Origin: Blautia parvula
GTDB taxonomy: Bacteria > Bacillota > Clostridia > Lachnospirales > Lachnospiraceae
Assembly (NCBI RefSeq): GCF_020215665.1
Contig: NZ_CP084061.1
Span: 6,174,501 to 6,238,500 of the forward strand
Direction: 5' to 3'
Length of the DNA: 64,000 nt
Part shown: piece after piece, positions 1 to 9,088 of the stretch
How the letters are laid out: the number at the start of each line of letters is the position of its first letter
How positions within the stretch are numbered: position 1 is the stretch's first letter
Position numbers and translations under genes: made by a program
The notes under the pieces: generated by a model
What the model was told of the DNA's origin: nothing
The model's input: the letters and a program-made list of their open reading frames with translations, nothing else
The model's database searches: none

Positions 1-3000
1 CAGGATGCCATTACAGGATTAGGAGAAGGCTATACGGAAGAACAGATAGCAGCTAATGATTATGTTCTCTATCTTGTAAACTGCGGAACTTCTGATGCCT
101 CTGTCGTTCCGGATGGTTACAGACGTGGTTTATATCAGTCAAATGTTGACCAGGAATACAGTGCAGATGCGGAAACAGGCTTAAGCTGGGGATATGAGCC
201 GAATGATGAAAATTCAAAGATCGTTAAAGGCGGCAGCGGTGCAGCGGATATCACAAGCAGTTATATCTATATGGCCGACACAGGCGTAACGTTTATCAAA
301 GATGTCAGTGGATTCAAATATAAATTTGAAGTTCCTCAGAGATCCAATAATGATTATGTTGTAACAGCCGGTTTCAAAAATCCGTGGGATACCAGAAATG
401 TGGATATTAAGCTGGAAGGAGAAACTGTTGAGAGCGATCTGAAACTCACAAAAGGCCAGTTAGTTGAGAAATCCTATAAAGTTGAGGTTCATGACGGAGA
501 ACTGAATGTGATGGTTCACAGCCCAAAACGTACGAACCAGTACGGAGACCCGGTTCTCAGTTATCTTATGGTAGAGGCAGTTGCAGCTTATACGGTGGAG
601 GGCCTTGAGGCTAAGATCAATTCCTATGAGGCATCAATGGATGGACACAGCTATTCTGACGCGACAAAAAAAGACTTTGATCTTGCTGTGACAGAGGCAA
701 GAAAATTGATCGAAGAGCAGTCAACAGACCAGAAAGCCATTAAAAATGCGCTGAATGCACTGGAAGAAGCATATAATGCGCTGAAAGAAGTATTCACCTA
801 CAGCTCTATCACAGGAACGAACGGAGCACAGCTTTTTGACAACAACGGTAATAAGATACAGGCACACGGCGGACAGATTCAGCAGTTCACCATCGATGGA
901 GAAACAAAATATTACTGGTACGGCGAAGATAAGACAAATGGATACCGTCCGGTAGTAGGTGTTCATCTGTATACCTCTACAGATTTGTATAACTGGACAG
1001 ATGAAGGTGCCGTTCTCAAGAGTATTCCGGTATCCGAAGAGGATTACGGTAAAGACCAGGAAGAGGGCTATGAGGCCGATCTTTCTATCTTTGAGACAGA
1101 CGAATATTTCAGCAGCCTGTACGGAGATTATAAAGACCAGGCACCGGATGATACAGAGAATTACAGCAGCAAACTGGAAGAGGTTTACTGGAATCTGGCT
1201 GAGGACAGAACCGTTATTGAGCGTCCGAAAGTTCTGTACAATGACGCAACAGGAAAATATGTCATGTGGTTCCATGCAGACGGACGTACACCGACCAACA
1301 CAGCAGACTACGGCAAAGCAAGAGCTGGTGTTGCCATCAGCGACAGCCCGACAGGTCCATTTAAGCTTTTAGGCACATACAAACTGCACGACAGCGCGGA
1401 TGCAAACCACAGTTGGGATAATGTGGGCGGAGCCGTGCGTGATATGAATCTGTTCAAGGACGATGACGGACAGGCGTATGTGATCTATTCTTCTGATGGA
1501 AACCTGACAACTTATATCGCAAAATTAAACGCAGATTACACAGGACTGATCGCAGATCCTGCGGATGCAGTGGAAGGAACAGGCAAAGAAGGAGAAGAAC
1601 TGACAGCGTCGGATTATACAAGAAACTTTATCGATGCTTCCAGGGAAGCTCCGGCTATGTTTAAGTACAAAGACAAATATTATATCATCAACTCCGGCTG
1701 TACGGGATGGAGTCCGAATAAAGCACAGTATGCAGTAGCGGATCATCCTCTTGGACCGTGGACCGTTATGGGAGATCCCTGCGTTGGCGATACAAAAGGT
1801 ACTACCTTTGATACGCAGAGCACCTGTGTATTCCCTGTGGATGCAGCAAACGGCAAATTTATTTACATGGGCGACCGCTGGTTCAATCCGGATTCCGGCG
1901 GGGATTTAAGTGATTCCAGATATGTATGGCTGCCGGTAGAATTCCTTCCGGGCAATCAGATTCAGCTGAAAAATTATGCAAACTGGACACTGGAAGAACT
2001 TGAGAATAAGGCAAGCTTTGAAGTGACTAGTGAACTTCCGACAGTTGTCAGTTCCGTATCCGAGATTGCAGACGTTCTGCCGGATACTGTTATGGTAGAC
2101 TTCGGAAGTGGTTCCGTTGAGAAAGAAGTGACATGGGATATCGGCAGTCTTGATGAAAATAAACTGGGTGTTGCCGCAGTGACAGGAATTTTGACTGATG
2201 GAAACAGAGAGTTTACACACGAGATCAGCATTGTAAATCCCAAGTTGATCTACTTCTTCGACAGTGGAGCAGATACATCAGAATACTATGACACTGTCAA
2301 TGCAAATCTGTTGGGAAGACTGAAAAATGCAGTACCGGACGAAGCCTATACGGAAGAAAACGGCGCCGGATATGTCGGTGTTACAAATTTAGTTGACAAA
2401 GATAAATTTGATCTGGGACATCATGCCGGTGATACTTACCTGTCAAATGGCTGGTGGGCTGCAGGCGGAAAGAATATTGTATATGCCTTCAATCTGGAAC
2501 CTGGTATTTATACAGTATCGGCTGGTTTCCAGGAATGGTGGAATACCGGCAGACCTTCAAAAATGACGATTACTTCCGGCGATAATTTATTGGCAGAAAA
2601 AGCATTTACCGTTTATAACACGAGCACAGACCTTCAGGTAAATCAGACATTTGAAGTGACAGAAGAAACCAAAGGAAAGGTCACAGTTACAATCAGTAAG
2701 ACCGGAAATCCGGATCCTGTAATCAGCTGGATTGGTGTAACTCATAATGATGCTGCTGTCAATAAAGACAAATTGAATACTCTGATCACTGCCGCAGATG
2801 CATTGAAAAAGGACAATTATTCAGAGGAAACCTGGGAAGCGCTGTCCATTATATTGGAAGAAGCAAGAATAGCTTCCGGAAATGAAGAAGCTGACCAGAA
2901 AGCCATTGATGAGGTGACAAAGGCTCTTGCAAAAGCCCTGGAAGATTTGGAAAGCACTGCAAATAAAGATGCGCTGAATAACCTGATCGCTGAAGTAGAT

Positions 3001-4452
3001 GCCATGGATAATTCCATTTATACATCTGCGTCCTGGGCAGAATATCTGTCTGCAGTAGAATCTGCCAGAGCAGAAGCCCAGACAGTGGCAGACAATAAGG
3101 CTGCATTAAAAGATGAAATTGATGCAGCAGTGGAAGCACTGCGCGCAGCATTTTACGCAGGCAAGGAAAAATTAGTTACGATCCAGTCCGTTCTGGAAAA
3201 AGGCATTGCCACAAATACAGTTCCGGAGAGCAGTAAAGACAGTTATACGGAAGAGAGCTGGGCTGATTATGCGGCAGCATTGGAAGCTGCGCAGGCATTG
3301 ATAGGCTCAAATGATGAGCAGGCTGTAAACGATGCAATCGCTGCACTTGAGGCGGCAAAAAATGCTTTGGAACAAAAACCTGAACATGTTGTAGATAAAA
3401 CAGCTCTTACAGAGGCAATTGAAAATGCGCCTTCAGAAGAAGAGGCAGGACTGTATACAGCAAAATCCTGGGCATTATATGCAGATGTACTTACAAATGC
3501 AATCGATGTACGTGACAGTGAACTGGCAACACAGCTCGATGTTGACAATGCAGTGACAGCACTGACCCAGGCGCAGGCTGAACTTGTAACACTGGAAGAG
3601 AAACTTGCCGTTATGATAGAAGGCTATGAATCCCATGTTTCTTCTGCAGAAAGTTACACAGAGGAAAGCTGGACAATATATGAAAATGCTCTTGCAGCAG
3701 CAAAAGCACTTCAGAATAAACCAGGACTTACAGAGGAAGAAATAGACACAGCAGATCTGGCATTGTCTGAGGCGTATAATGGCCTTACTCCGGTGGAAGT
3801 TACCGTAGTGGATAAAGGCGGACTGCAGGCAGTGATCGAGCAGGCAGAACAGCTGAACAAAGAAGATTATACAGAGGAAGCATGGAAGGCTTTTGAAGAA
3901 TCACTTAACAAGGCAAAAGCTGTTTATGATAACAAAGATGCATCTCAGAAGGATGTAAATAAAGAGATTACTGCACTGGCAGAAGCCATGGCAGAGCTTA
4001 AAAAACATCCTGCAAAGACAGAGGAAGAGACAGATAAATCCGCATTAAAAGCCCTGATAGATGAAGCTTCACAGCTGAAAAAAGATGACTATACAGGAAC
4101 AACATGGAAAAAATTCCAGAAAGCCTTTGATGATGCGGCAAATATCTATGAAAGTGAAACCGCAACACAGGAACAGATTGATGCAGCCACGGCAGCTTTG
4201 CAGGCAGCAATGGACCAGCTTGAAAAAGTTACAGCCGGACCAAATCCAAAACCCCAACCGCCGACTGACAACAATAAAGACAAAGGCAAAAATCCAAGCA
4301 GACCATCCGGCGGTGGAAGCCAGAAAGGAACCTCTTCTGCAAAAACAGGGGATGAGACACCAATCGGCATGTTTGCAGGTTTGGGCGCCGTTGCACTGAT
4401 CGCTATATTTGCCTGCACACTCAGTATCTTGAGAAAAAGAAAAAGGTCATAA
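1..4452 (+). CDS. Wall-anchored GH43-like glycosidase with FIVAR repeats (5' end outside window)
   Basis: The frame is open from base 1, so the N-terminus and signal peptide lie left of the window; at least 1483 residues are visible. Counting from base 1, the order is a beta-sandwich module (about 1-198), one FIVAR repeat (199-265), a GH43-type five-bladed propeller (about 267-655), a Big_4-like Ig domain (675-745), a second beta-sandwich (747-915), seven FIVAR repeats (919-1410), a Pro/Gly-rich spacer, and a sortase signal KTGDE near 1448 followed by a membrane segment and RKRKRS. In the propeller, QAHGG, YYWYGE, RDMNLF (Asp near 481) and EAPAMF (Glu near 549) fit GH43, most like exo-galactanase-type subfamilies. 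By inference it is an extracellular enzyme acting on galactan- or arabinan-like side chains and held on the wall. The exact substrate cannot be read from the sequence. Confidence 0.85.
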   Translation, partial: QDAITGLGEGYTEEQIAANDYVLYLVNCGTSDASVVPDGYRRGLYQSNVDQEYSADAETGLSWGYEPNDENSKIVKGGSGAADITSSYIYMADTGVTFIKDVSGFKYKFEVPQRSNNDYVVTAGFKNPWDTRNVDIKLEGETVESDLKLTKGQLVEKSYKVEVHDGELNVMVHSPKRTNQYGDPVLSYLMVEAVAAYTVEGLEAKINSYEASMDGHSYSDATKKDFDLAVTEARKLIEEQSTDQKAIKNALNALEEAYNALKEVFTYSSITGTNGAQLFDNNGNKIQAHGGQIQQFTIDGETKYYWYGEDKTNGYRPVVGVHLYTSTDLYNWTDEGAVLKSIPVSEEDYGKDQEEGYEADLSIFETDEYFSSLYGDYKDQAPDDTENYSSKLEEVYWNLAEDRTVIERPKVLYNDATGKYVMWFHADGRTPTNTADYGKARAGVAISDSPTGPFKLLGTYKLHDSADANHSWDNVGGAVRDMNLFKDDDGQAYVIYSSDGNLTTYIAKLNADYTGLIADPADAVEGTGKEGEELTASDYTRNFIDASREAPAMFKYKDKYYIINSGCTGWSPNKAQYAVADHPLGPWTVMGDPCVGDTKGTTFDTQSTCVFPVDAANGKFIYMGDRWFNPDSGGDLSDSRYVWLPVEFLPGNQIQLKNYANWTLEELENKASFEVTSELPTVVSSVSEIADVLPDTVMVDFGSGSVEKEVTWDIGSLDENKLGVAAVTGILTDGNREFTHEISIVNPKLIYFFDSGADTSEYYDTVNANLLGRLKNAVPDEAYTEENGAGYVGVTNLVDKDKFDLGHHAGDTYLSNGWWAAGGKNIVYAFNLEPGIYTVSAGFQEWWNTGRPSKMTITSGDNLLAEKAFTVYNTSTDLQVNQTFEVTEETKGKVTVTISKTGNPDPVISWIGVTHNDAAVNKDKLNTLITAADALKKDNYSEETWEALSIILEEARIASGNEEADQKAIDEVTKALAKALEDLESTANKDALNNLIAEVDAMDNSIYTSASWAEYLSAVESARAEAQTVADNKAALKDEIDAAVEALRAAFYAGKEKLVTIQSVLEKGIATNTVPESSKDSYTEESWADYAAALEAAQALIGSNDEQAVNDAIAALEAAKNALEQKPEHVVDKTALTEAIENAPSEEEAGLYTAKSWALYADVLTNAIDVRDSELATQLDVDNAVTALTQAQAELVTLEEKLAVMIEGYESHVSSAESYTEESWTIYENALAAAKALQNKPGLTEEEIDTADLALSEAYNGLTPVEVTVVDKGGLQAVIEQAEQLNKEDYTEEAWKAFEESLNKAKAVYDNKDASQKDVNKEITALAEAMAELKKHPAKTEEETDKSALKALIDEASQLKKDDYTGTTWKKFQKAFDDAANIYESETATQEQIDAATAALQAAMDQLEKVTAGPNPKPQPPTDNNKDKGKNPSRPSGGGSQKGTSSAKTGDETPIGMFAGLGAVALIAIFACTLSILRKRKRS

Positions 4453-4487
4453 TCAAAAACAGAACAGCATAAAACGCAGTTCTTTTA

Positions 4488-4530
4488 TCCCCCGGAAGAT
4501 GACAAAAGTTCATATGCCGGGGCCGGGGGA
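4488..4530 (+). terminator. Possible weak terminator after the GH43-like gene
   Basis: TCCCCCGG at 4488-4495 pairs with CCGGGGGA at 4523-4530, 36 bases after the stop codon. There is no T tract directly after the stem, so this is only a candidate 3' hairpin. Confidence 0.35.
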
Positions 4531-4539
4531 AATCAGGAA

Positions 4540-4743
4540 GGAGAAAGTACCCTTTTTTAAAAAGAAAATATAATTTCAATAGGTGCGAATCCCAAGTGAA
4601 CACAAAATTCCAGGGAGATTCGCACCTATATTTTTATGGAAAAAGGAGGATAATTATGTTAAAATAAAAAATAAGGAATTATATATGTGTAATATTTGTG
4701 CAAGATGTTCTAAAACGATGTTGGTATTTTGGGAGATTTTGCT
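4540..4743 (+). promoter_or_regulatory. CRISPR leader with perfect 13-bp hairpin
   Basis: AT-rich DNA directly before the first repeat. ATAGGTGCGAATC (4579-4591) pairs perfectly with GATTCGCACCTAT (4617-4629). From memory, a GGTGCGAA...TTCGCACC hairpin of this kind recurs next to type I-C arrays. The degenerate repeats lie at the far (right) end, so this side is the leader: transcription runs rightward and new spacers enter here. An AAGGAGG with an ATG at 4655 leads to only three codons and is not a gene. Confidence 0.75.
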
Positions 4744-7269
4744 GTCACTCTCCGCGAGGAGGGTGTGGATTGAAATCGGCATCATATGTGGCATATGACT
4801 GTCTGTATAAGTCACTCTCCGCGAGGAGGGTGTGGATTGAAATCGGTACCGGACAAGCTCAAAGAAGTGTTATTGCGTCACTCTCCGCGAGGAGGGTGTG
4901 GATTGAAATTATACCCATAAGGTGCAACACTTGAAATAAATTTGTCACTCTCCGCGAGGAGGGTGTGGATTGAAATCTATCAGGTAGACCGTGTGATTGC
5001 CAACATGGGAGTCACTCTCCGCGAGGAGGGTGTGGATTGAAATGATGGATACGGCAAGAGCGTTCCTGAACACTATCCTGTCACTCTCCGCGAGGAGGGT
5101 GTGGATTGAAATAGCAGAAAGCGCTGTTGAGTAGATACGAAAATCAGTCACTCTCCGCGAGGAGGGTGTGGATTGAAATTTATTTGATAATACTCTGTAT
5201 ACGCAATCTTTGTCACTCTCCGCGAGGAGGGTGTGGATTGAAATAGCGTAACGGAACCGTCAGAGTTTTGAGTGATTTCGTCACTCTCCGCGAGGAGGGT
5301 GTGGATTGAAATCCTTGATATAACCACCCTGCTCCTGTCCGGCGGTTGTCACTCTCCGCGAGGAGGGTGTGGATTGAAATATATTTACAAGTCCCCTTTT
5401 TAGTCACCTCGTATAGTCACTCTCCGCGAGGAGGGTGTGGATTGAAATACTGCCAGCAGTAAAGCAGACTATCCCCCTGAGGTGTCACTCTCCGCGAGGA
5501 GGGTGTGGATTGAAATGGAAGAGGAGCTTCCGGATATCGTACAAAGGTGGGTCACTCTCCGCGAGGAGGGTGTGGATTGAAATTTATCGGCATATAGTAT
5601 GGAGGCAGTATGAGAAGTCACTCTCCGCGAGGAGGGTGTGGATTGAAATTGAATTAGTGCATTAAGTAGCGGGGCAACCACAGTCACTCTCCGCGAGGAG
5701 GGTGTGGATTGAAATTCTGCTTTTTGGAAAACATTGAACGCATCCTGTAGTCACTCTCCGCGAGGAGGGTGTGGATTGAAATATGGGTACTTTGATACGC
5801 TTACTTGTAACAGGGGTCACTCTCCGCGAGGAGGGTGTGGATTGAAATCTGTCTCAAATCCCGTTTGTGGAGGACCCAGACGAGTCACTCTCCGCGAGGA
5901 GGGTGTGGATTGAAATCGATAAAAGCATTGATTGCGATAGTCTCGTCGCTAGTCACTCTCCGCGAGGAGGGTGTGGATTGAAATTTCCATGACTGTCCGT
6001 GTCTTACCTGCCCCCGTCTCGTCACTCTCCGCGAGGAGGGTGTGGATTGAAATATATTCAACCAGCGAGCGGATTTGGCGGTCTATCAGTCACTCTCCGC
6101 GAGGAGGGTGTGGATTGAAATTCTTTGCTTCTTCACTGCTTAGATGTCTTATCGGGTCACTCTCCGCGAGGAGGGTGTGGATTGAAATCGGATGGTAATA
6201 TAGACGCCTGGCATAAGGTTGTGGTCACTCTCCGCGAGGAGGGTGTGGATTGAAATTACGATCATCAACATTTTTATCTGTAGACCGCTTAGTCACTCTC
6301 CGCGAGGAGGGTGTGGATTGAAATGGTGCATAAATCTTTGCCATTATCTGCGCCTCCTTGGTCACTCTCCGCGAGGAGGGTGTGGATTGAAATTAACTTG
6401 CCCATGTCATAGTTACGTGGCAAAAAGGTCACTCTCCGCGAGGAGGGTGTGGATTGAAATTGCAACTCCACAAGGCTATACATGTAATCACCCGTCACTC
6501 TCCGCGAGGAGGGTGTGGATTGAAATTTTTTGGGTAAATCATAGTTAATACACGTTTTATGTCACTCTCCGCGAGGAGGGTGTGGATTGAAATGTATAGT
6601 TCTCCAGGTCAATGTCAACAATTGAGGTCACTCTCCGCGAGGAGGGTGTGGATTGAAATAATAGTCAAAAAGAAACAAAGTGGTTATCTCGATTGTCACT
6701 CTCCGCGAGGAGGGTGTGGATTGAAATGTCATAAATCATTATATAAGGGCTGTATCCCAAAGTCACTCTCCGCGAGGAGGGTGTGGATTGAAATTCCAAA
6801 CGGACTCGCGGACTTGTGGGCACAGGTGTGTCACTCTCCGCGAGGAGGGTGTGGATTGAAATAAAAGACGGTAATGGACGTTATGAGAAGACCATAAAGT
6901 CACTCTCCGCGAGGAGGGTGTGGATTGAAATTCCGCCTGATGACAGATTTACCAAATCAGAGTTGGTCACTCTCCGCGAGGAGGGTGTGGATTGAAATGT
7001 CTATGCCATCTGGCATTGTCATAAATCCGTCTGCGTCACTCTCCGCGAGGAGGGTGTGGATTGAAATAGAGCATCTAATCGTGCTTTTATATCCACAGTA
7101 TGTCACTCTCCGCGAGGAGGGTGTGGATTGAAATGTGTAACCGGTATTACATACCTTTTTCCCCTCACGGTCACTCTCCGCGAGGAGGGTGTGAATTGAA
7201 ATTCATCCTTTTGTACATTGCTCCGTTTGGCTCTGTGTCACTCTCCGCGAGAAGGGTGTAAACTGAAAC
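4744..7269 (+). CRISPR. Type I-C-like CRISPR array, 38 repeats and 37 spacers, no adjacent cas genes
   Basis: A 33-base repeat beginning GTCACTCTCCGCGAG and ending GTGGATTGAAAT recurs every 65-69 bases, with 32-36-base spacers. Repeats start at 4744, 4811, 4877, 4944, 5011, 5080 and so on to 7102, 7170 and 7237. The first 36 are identical. The copy at 7170 has GTGAATTG, and the last (7237-7269) has several changes, as expected at the leader-distal end. The ATTGAAAT end is typical of type I-C repeats and sets transcription rightward. No cas gene lies within 4.7 kb to the left or anywhere to the right in the window, so the effector complex must be encoded elsewhere. The many identical repeats and uniform spacing suggest recent activity. 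Spacers differ from each other, and I saw no match to the mobile elements here by eye. Confidence 0.98.
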
Positions 7270-7432
7270 AGCAATAAAACCAAATACCCAAAAAAGGAAA
7301 AATCCACTCTTTACAAATCAAGTGCAGAATAGAGCCATTTATATCAGCGCTGCATTTGGAGATACCGTAGTTGTTCACAAACAACCAATCTCCCGATTAC
7401 GCAAATCCCCTTGACCATCATGACAAAACCCA
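7270..7432. other. Spacer DNA between CRISPR array and LacI-type gene
   Basis: AT-rich non-coding DNA with no convincing ORF, repeat or hairpin. The regulator promoter begins at 7433. Confidence 0.6.
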
Positions 7433-7461
7433 TTGACACCAGCAAAAAATCTAACTATAAT
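7433..7461 (+). promoter_or_regulatory. Sigma-A promoter of the LacI-type regulator
   Basis: TTGACA at 7433-7438 and TATAAT at 7456-7461, both consensus, are separated by exactly 17 bases. The transcript would have a 5' UTR of roughly 105 bases before the start at 7575. Confidence 0.8.
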
Positions 7462-7574
7462 AATGGCACAGTAACCCGGTAATTTACCTACAGCGTTGGT
7501 CGTTGGGCTGGCGCTGTTTTGTTATGCAGGATTTATTCTTGGATTTGGGAGAATATAACTGTCGGAGGATGAAC

Positions 7575-8612
7575 ATGGCAACAATCAAGGAAATTGCAAA
7601 GGCATGTAACGTCTCAATCTCAACGGTTTCTAATATACTAAATGGCAAGGAAAAGGCCAGACAGGAGACAAAGGAACTGGTTTTGCAGAAAGCAAAAGAG
7701 ATGAATTACGTGCCAAATTATATGGCAAAAAATCTGAAACAAAAAAATACCAAAACAATCGGAATCATAGCAGAGGATCTGACTATATTCCATACCCCTG
7801 CCATTGTGGACGGCATAAGCGCCTGTCTGGAAAAAAAGGGCTATGCTCTGCTTATGGGCAACATGAGAATGTATCAGAAATACGGCAACGCTTTCTATAC
7901 GTATAAAGAATACAGCAGCCTGGTTCAGGGCGAAATGCAGGAGATGCTTGCGAAAAGAGTGGAAGGTATCATATATGTGGAAGGCCATTACCATGTGATG
8001 AAACAATTTCCGGAACTGTTAGCGGTCCCAACAGTAGCAGTATATGGAAAAGTGGACAGCAGTGAGGTACCTTCGGTTATTTATGATGATGAACAGGGCG
8101 GATATGAGGCAGCAAAAACACTTATTTCCATGGGACATAGAAAAATAGGAGTCATCACAGGAAATCATCAAAGCCACCATACAATGGAACGAATGAGAGG
8201 ATTTATGAAAGCTCTCTTTGACAACGGAATCCCATTCAATCCGTGTTGGGAAATAAGTGGAGAGTGGAATCGTGCGAACGGCTATACAGCTGCGGAACAG
8301 TTGATTCAGCAGGGAGTCACTGCGATTTTCGCTATGAATGACATTATGGCAGGCGGCGTATATGACTATGTCAATGAAAAAGGTTTGAAGATAGGAACGG
8401 ATTTATCAGTTATTGGTTTTGATAACAGAGAAATTAGTGAAGCGTTTTACCCAACGCTGTCTACGGTTGCACTGCCATTGAGCTATATGGGAAATATAGC
8501 GGCAGAACTTTTGACCATGAAGTTAGAAAATCAGGCAGGAGAGGCGGAAAAGAGGGAATATAAAATACCCTGCCAGGTAATATACCGCAATTCCATTTGC
8601 AGGATTCAGTAA
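7575..8612 (+). CDS. LacI-family transcriptional regulator
   Basis: A 345-residue protein. Residues 1-50 are a classic LacI helix-turn-helix and hinge (MATIKEIAKACNVSISTVSN, then NYVPNYMAKNLK). The rest is a periplasmic-binding-protein-like sensor fold, with the late DIMAGGVYDYV and LSVIGFDNREIS segments typical of the family. The start at 7575 is chosen because GGAGG lies seven bases upstream; the ATG at 7569 abuts that ribosome site, and the longer reading frame to 7503 adds unrelated residues. It has its own consensus promoter. A perfect LacI-type palindrome just after the promoter of the next gene (9060-9071) and a near copy at 8767 suggest it represses the giant surface glycosidase in response to a sugar. 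The inducer is unknown. Confidence 0.93.
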   Translation: MATIKEIAKACNVSISTVSNILNGKEKARQETKELVLQKAKEMNYVPNYMAKNLKQKNTKTIGIIAEDLTIFHTPAIVDGISACLEKKGYALLMGNMRMYQKYGNAFYTYKEYSSLVQGEMQEMLAKRVEGIIYVEGHYHVMKQFPELLAVPTVAVYGKVDSSEVPSVIYDDEQGGYEAAKTLISMGHRKIGVITGNHQSHHTMERMRGFMKALFDNGIPFNPCWEISGEWNRANGYTAAEQLIQQGVTAIFAMNDIMAGGVYDYVNEKGLKIGTDLSVIGFDNREISEAFYPTLSTVALPLSYMGNIAAELLTMKLENQAGEAEKREYKIPCQVIYRNSICRIQ

Positions 8613-8766
8613 TACTATCATCTGTTTCATAAAATCTACAAAGAACAAAAATATCATATCTCGATTCAACAGTCAAAAAACCGGTATATCACACTGACAT
8701 CAGCCGATATTTTATCCAATTGCAGAAGAGCACGGTACTATCCAGTGATATAAACAGGTGAAATAA

Positions 8767-8780
8767 GTAAAACGTTATAC
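8767..8780. promoter_or_regulatory. Auxiliary LacI-type operator candidate
   Basis: GTAAAACGTTATAC is a 14-bp dyad with one mismatched pair and the central CG typical of LacI-family sites. It matches the TAAAACGTTTTA palindrome at 9060 and lies about 290 bp away, a distance that would allow looping. Confidence 0.5.
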
Positions 8781-8864
8781 TAAAATATAAAATTTCATAC
8801 ACAAAGTTCCTTAAATTGTATTGTTATTTAGACAAAATAGTAGCGTAAATAGGAAAAATAATAT

Positions 8865-8905
8865 AAAAGGTACAAGTAGCCTGATGATTGCAGACTTGTA
8901 CCTTT
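8865..8905. terminator. Bidirectional terminator
   Basis: AAAAGGTACAAGT (8865-8877) and ACTTGTACCTTTT (8893-8905) form a perfect 13-bp stem with A/T tracts on both sides. It ends transcription from the regulator gene and isolates the next promoter. Confidence 0.8.
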
Positions 8906-9016
8906 TCTGTTTTCCATTGCCAAAGTAAAACGAATTAAAATTGTATAAAATGTACAATAATAGGGCGATAAAATTTTCTAATTATCACAAAAACCATATA
9001 AAATAAGAAAAAAATG

Positions 9017-9045
9017 TTGTACACGGTATTGTTATAAAGTATAAT
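9017..9045 (+). promoter_or_regulatory. Promoter of the giant surface glycosidase gene
   Basis: TTGTAC (9017-9022), a 17-base spacer and TATAAT (9040-9045). The predicted start of transcription is near 9052, immediately before the operator palindrome at 9060. Confidence 0.7.
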
Positions 9046-9059
9046 TCTTCCATAGTTAG

Positions 9060-9071
9060 TAAAACGTTTTA
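9060..9071. promoter_or_regulatory. LacI-family operator overlapping the transcription start region
   Basis: TAAAACGTTTTA is a perfect 12-bp palindrome with central CG, about 8-19 bases after the predicted transcription start and before the ribosome site AAAGGGAG. This position suits repression by the neighbouring LacI-type protein; a CcpA-like protein is the alternative. Confidence 0.65.
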
Positions 9072-9088
9072 AAGAAAGGGAGAATAAG

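Larger units (their letters stand above)
8613..9016. other. AT-rich intergenic region with regulator terminator and upstream operator
   Basis: No ORF is supported here. It contains an operator-like dyad (8767-8780) and a strong bidirectional hairpin (8865-8905), listed separately; the rest is AT-rich. Confidence 0.6.

Noticed and set aside
4640-4670. AAGGAGG and ATG in the CRISPR leader as a possible remnant of a cas gene
   Set aside because: The frame closes after three codons, and no cas-like residues are seen on either strand.
4698-7131. Many short ORFs on both strands with repeated LSARRVWIEI or FQSTPSSRRV segments
   Set aside because: They are translations of the CRISPR repeat in different frames, broken by spacers.
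4744-7269. Self-targeting spacers against the ICE or the second element
   Set aside because: I compared several spacers by eye and found no match; an alignment search would be needed to settle it.
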